Shown here piece after piece: positions 62,677 through 64,000 of a stretch of 64,000 bases of DNA. The position numbers and the translations under genes were made by a program. The stretch is from Planctomycetota bacterium (GTDB lineage: Bacteria; Planctomycetota; Planctomycetia; Planctomycetales; Planctomycetaceae), in NCBI GenBank assembly GCA_027623235.1, contig JAQBVJ010000016.1, positions 16,958 to 80,957 of the forward strand. Reading direction: 5' to 3'. How positions within the stretch are numbered: position 1 is the stretch's first letter; the number at the start of each line of letters is the position of its first letter. The notes under the pieces were generated by a model. The model did not search any database. It saw only the letters and a list, made by a program, of their open reading frames with translations, and was not told the origin of the DNA.

Positions 62677-63684
62677 TTATTTTCGGCTCGCCTTCGAAGC
62701 CGCTTCGAGTGCATCGAGCACAGCCTGCATGTCGGGCGGCAATGGTGCATGAAACTCGACATCTTTGCCACTGTGCGGGTGGCGAAAAGCAAGCCGGTAC
62801 GCGTGCAGTGCCGGCCGCGAAATCAGTGGAACAGACGCGGAGCCGGCTGATCGATTCGCGAAGAGATTCTCAACGGAAACAGACTCGCCGCCGTCGTACA
62901 TCGAATCCGCGAGGATCGAGTGACCCAGGTGCTTCATGTGAACTCGAAGCTGGTGCGTCCGGCCGGTCTTCGGCCGCAGCCTCATGTAAGAGACCTTTTC
63001 GAACCGGCCCAGGACCTCGTAATACGTTGACGCAGTCCGTGCGTTCCCGCCCTCGCCACAGACCTGCATCTTCTCGCGGACCTTTGGGTGAGTTCGAATG
63101 TGAGTCTCAATGTAGTCCGAGTCGAATTCCGGGCTGCCCCAGACGAGAGCCCGGTACTCCTTCTGAACCTCGCGCTGTTCAAACTGCGCACTGAGCCGCC
63201 CGTGGACCTGATTGTCTTTCGCGACAACGATGACTCCGGTCGTGTTCCGGTCGAGCCGATGAACGATGCCTGGTCGAAACTTCCCGGCCGCATCGCTGAG
63301 CGAATCGAGATGAAACTGCAGCGCGCCGGCGAGCGTTCCGAGGTAGTTGCCTCGTCCGGGGTGCACGATCATGTCGGCCGCTTTGTTGATCACGACGAGG
63401 TATTCGTCCTCGTAAAGAATCTCCAGCGGAATGTCTTCGGCAGGAAGAGTTCTCTCATCGGGCGTTTCCGGAAGCCGGATGGCCAGCGCATCGTTGACGC
63501 GCAGGCGCCGGCCCGATTTCACCGGGAGGCCGTTCAGAAGGATCGTCTCCTGAGCGATCGCTTTCTGAAAAGCCGCGCGGCTGTAGTTCGGGTAGAGCCG
63601 CGTGAGGTAGTGGTCGATCCGCCAGCCGTGCGCCCGCGCCTCGACGGTAATCATGATCGACTCGCTGGAAGAGAGTTCGGCCAT
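62677..63684 (-). CDS. RluA-family pseudouridine synthase (RluD-like)
   Basis: 335 residues. Residues about 10-75 form an S4 RNA-binding domain ('GWRIDHYLTRLYPNYSRAAFQKAIAQETILLNG'). The catalytic domain has the active-site Asp in 'PGIVHRLDRNTTGVIVVAKD' (HRLD) and 'TGRTHQLRVHMKHLGHSIL', both typical of RluA/RluD enzymes, which convert uridines of 23S rRNA to pseudouridine. Normal length. The neighbouring partial gene ends about 105 bp upstream. Which rRNA positions it modifies cannot be told from sequence. Confidence 0.94.
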   Translation of the reverse strand: MAELSSSESIMITVEARAHGWRIDHYLTRLYPNYSRAAFQKAIAQETILLNGLPVKSGRRLRVNDALAIRLPETPDERTLPAEDIPLEILYEDEYLVVINKAADMIVHPGRGNYLGTLAGALQFHLDSLSDAAGKFRPGIVHRLDRNTTGVIVVAKDNQVHGRLSAQFEQREVQKEYRALVWGSPEFDSDYIETHIRTHPKVREKMQVCGEGGNARTASTYYEVLGRFEKVSYMRLRPKTGRTHQLRVHMKHLGHSILADSMYDGGESVSVENLFANRSAGSASVPLISRPALHAYRLAFRHPHSGKDVEFHAPLPPDMQAVLDALEAASKASRK

Positions 63685-63790
63685 GACTCACACATCGTCC
63701 GGGAGATCACCATGAAAAATCCCCGGGTGCCGCGATCGGCAACCGGGGCGAATCAGATTCGACGACGACCTGGAAACAGCGAGGATCAGG

Positions 63791-64000
63791 CTACTCGATG
63801 CCGTCCTTCGGAGCGGCCTCAGTCGGCCCGTCTTTCGGGTCGCCGTCAGTAGCCGGCTTCGATTCGGTGCCGGGTTTCGATTCGGTGCCGGGTTTCGTTT
63901 CGGTGGCCTCACCCTCAGTGCCGGTTTTTGGCTCAGTGCCGGTTTTTGGCTGCCCGTCACCAAGTTCCGGCAGGTCACCCGTTTTCAGCTCATCCCAGTC
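63791..64000 (-). CDS. C-terminal end of a low-complexity protein (5' end outside window)
   Basis: Reading the minus strand from the window edge gives 69 residues to a TAG at 63791. The sequence is acidic and Pro/Lys/Thr/Glu-rich with short tandem units ('PKTGTEPKTGTEG', 'KPGTESKPGTESKP') and ends in 'DGIE'. It is a disordered tail, probably of a secreted or ribosomal-type protein; nothing more can be said. It is about 105 bp upstream of the RluA-family start. Confidence 0.6.
   Translation of the reverse strand, partial: DWDELKTGDLPELGDGQPKTGTEPKTGTEGEATETKPGTESKPGTESKPATDGDPKDGPTEAAPKDGIE

Overview
The window looks like a chromosomal segment of a member of the Planctomycetota, probably close to the Planctomycetaceae. 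The evidence is the mix of families: two DUF1501 proteins with Tat-like leaders, a DUF1549/DUF1553 heme-motif protein, a PPC-domain protein, a secreted lactonase propeller, a DUF1559 pilin-like protein, a giant RTX protein with an LEPR-like motif, zinc-ribbon/SUFU and SH3/SLBB secreted proteins, and palindromic interspersed repeats. DNA is GC-rich and genes use ATG with occasional GTG. I recognised no rRNA, tRNA, CRISPR array or transposase.

Layout. 1-5.1 kb (minus strand): a truncated FHA protein, a secreted Kelch propeller, an amidohydrolase, an MFS transporter whose central loop is encoded by a palindromic repeat, and a formamidase/acetamidase. 5.2-15.9 kb (minus): a compact chemosensory operon with, in transcription order, a Ser/Thr kinase carrying two receiver domains, CheA with two CheW-like domains, an ammonium-transporter/chemoreceptor fusion, a second chemoreceptor with a heme-type CxxCH sensor, CheW, CheB and CheR. 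No free CheY or flagellar gene is present. 16.2-26.9 kb: planctomycete secreted proteins (two DUF1501, lactonase, DUF1549/1553, PPC domain) and a BNR/sialidase-like propeller. 26.9-29.5 kb: repeat elements, a gene remnant and an SH3-domain protein. 30.3-35.9 kb: exonuclease III, NAD kinase, and a two-gene unit of an SLBB membrane protein with an actin-fold ATPase.

35.9-38.4 kb (minus): leuC, a small retropepsin-like protease, then leuD. 39.4-44.4 kb (minus): a 1651-residue glycine-rich/RTX surface protein. 45.0-46.2 kb (plus): a pentapeptide-repeat/TIR protein. 46.2-53.4 kb (minus): an operon of two secreted TPR proteins, an ExbB/TolQ protein and three ExbD/TolR proteins, one of them very short. 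54.2-57.6 kb (minus): aldo/keto reductase, zinc-ribbon/SUFU protein, DUF1559 protein and a 37-residue basic protein. 57.7-63.7 kb (minus): dapL, leuA preceded by a leucine-rich leader peptide and attenuator, a HesB/IscA protein, a fumarylacetoacetase-family protein and an RluA-family pseudouridine synthase. A truncated low-complexity protein ends the window.

The most interesting system is the chemosensory operon. An ammonium channel is fused to a chemoreceptor signalling domain, and the only apparent CheA target apart from CheB is a receiver domain on a Ser/Thr kinase. This suggests an ammonium/redox-responsive pathway that ends in protein Ser/Thr phosphorylation rather than flagellar switching. 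The formamidase just downstream would release ammonia. The second strong item is the leuA attenuator, where leader peptide, terminator and a competing 7-bp antiterminator pairing can all be read from the sequence.
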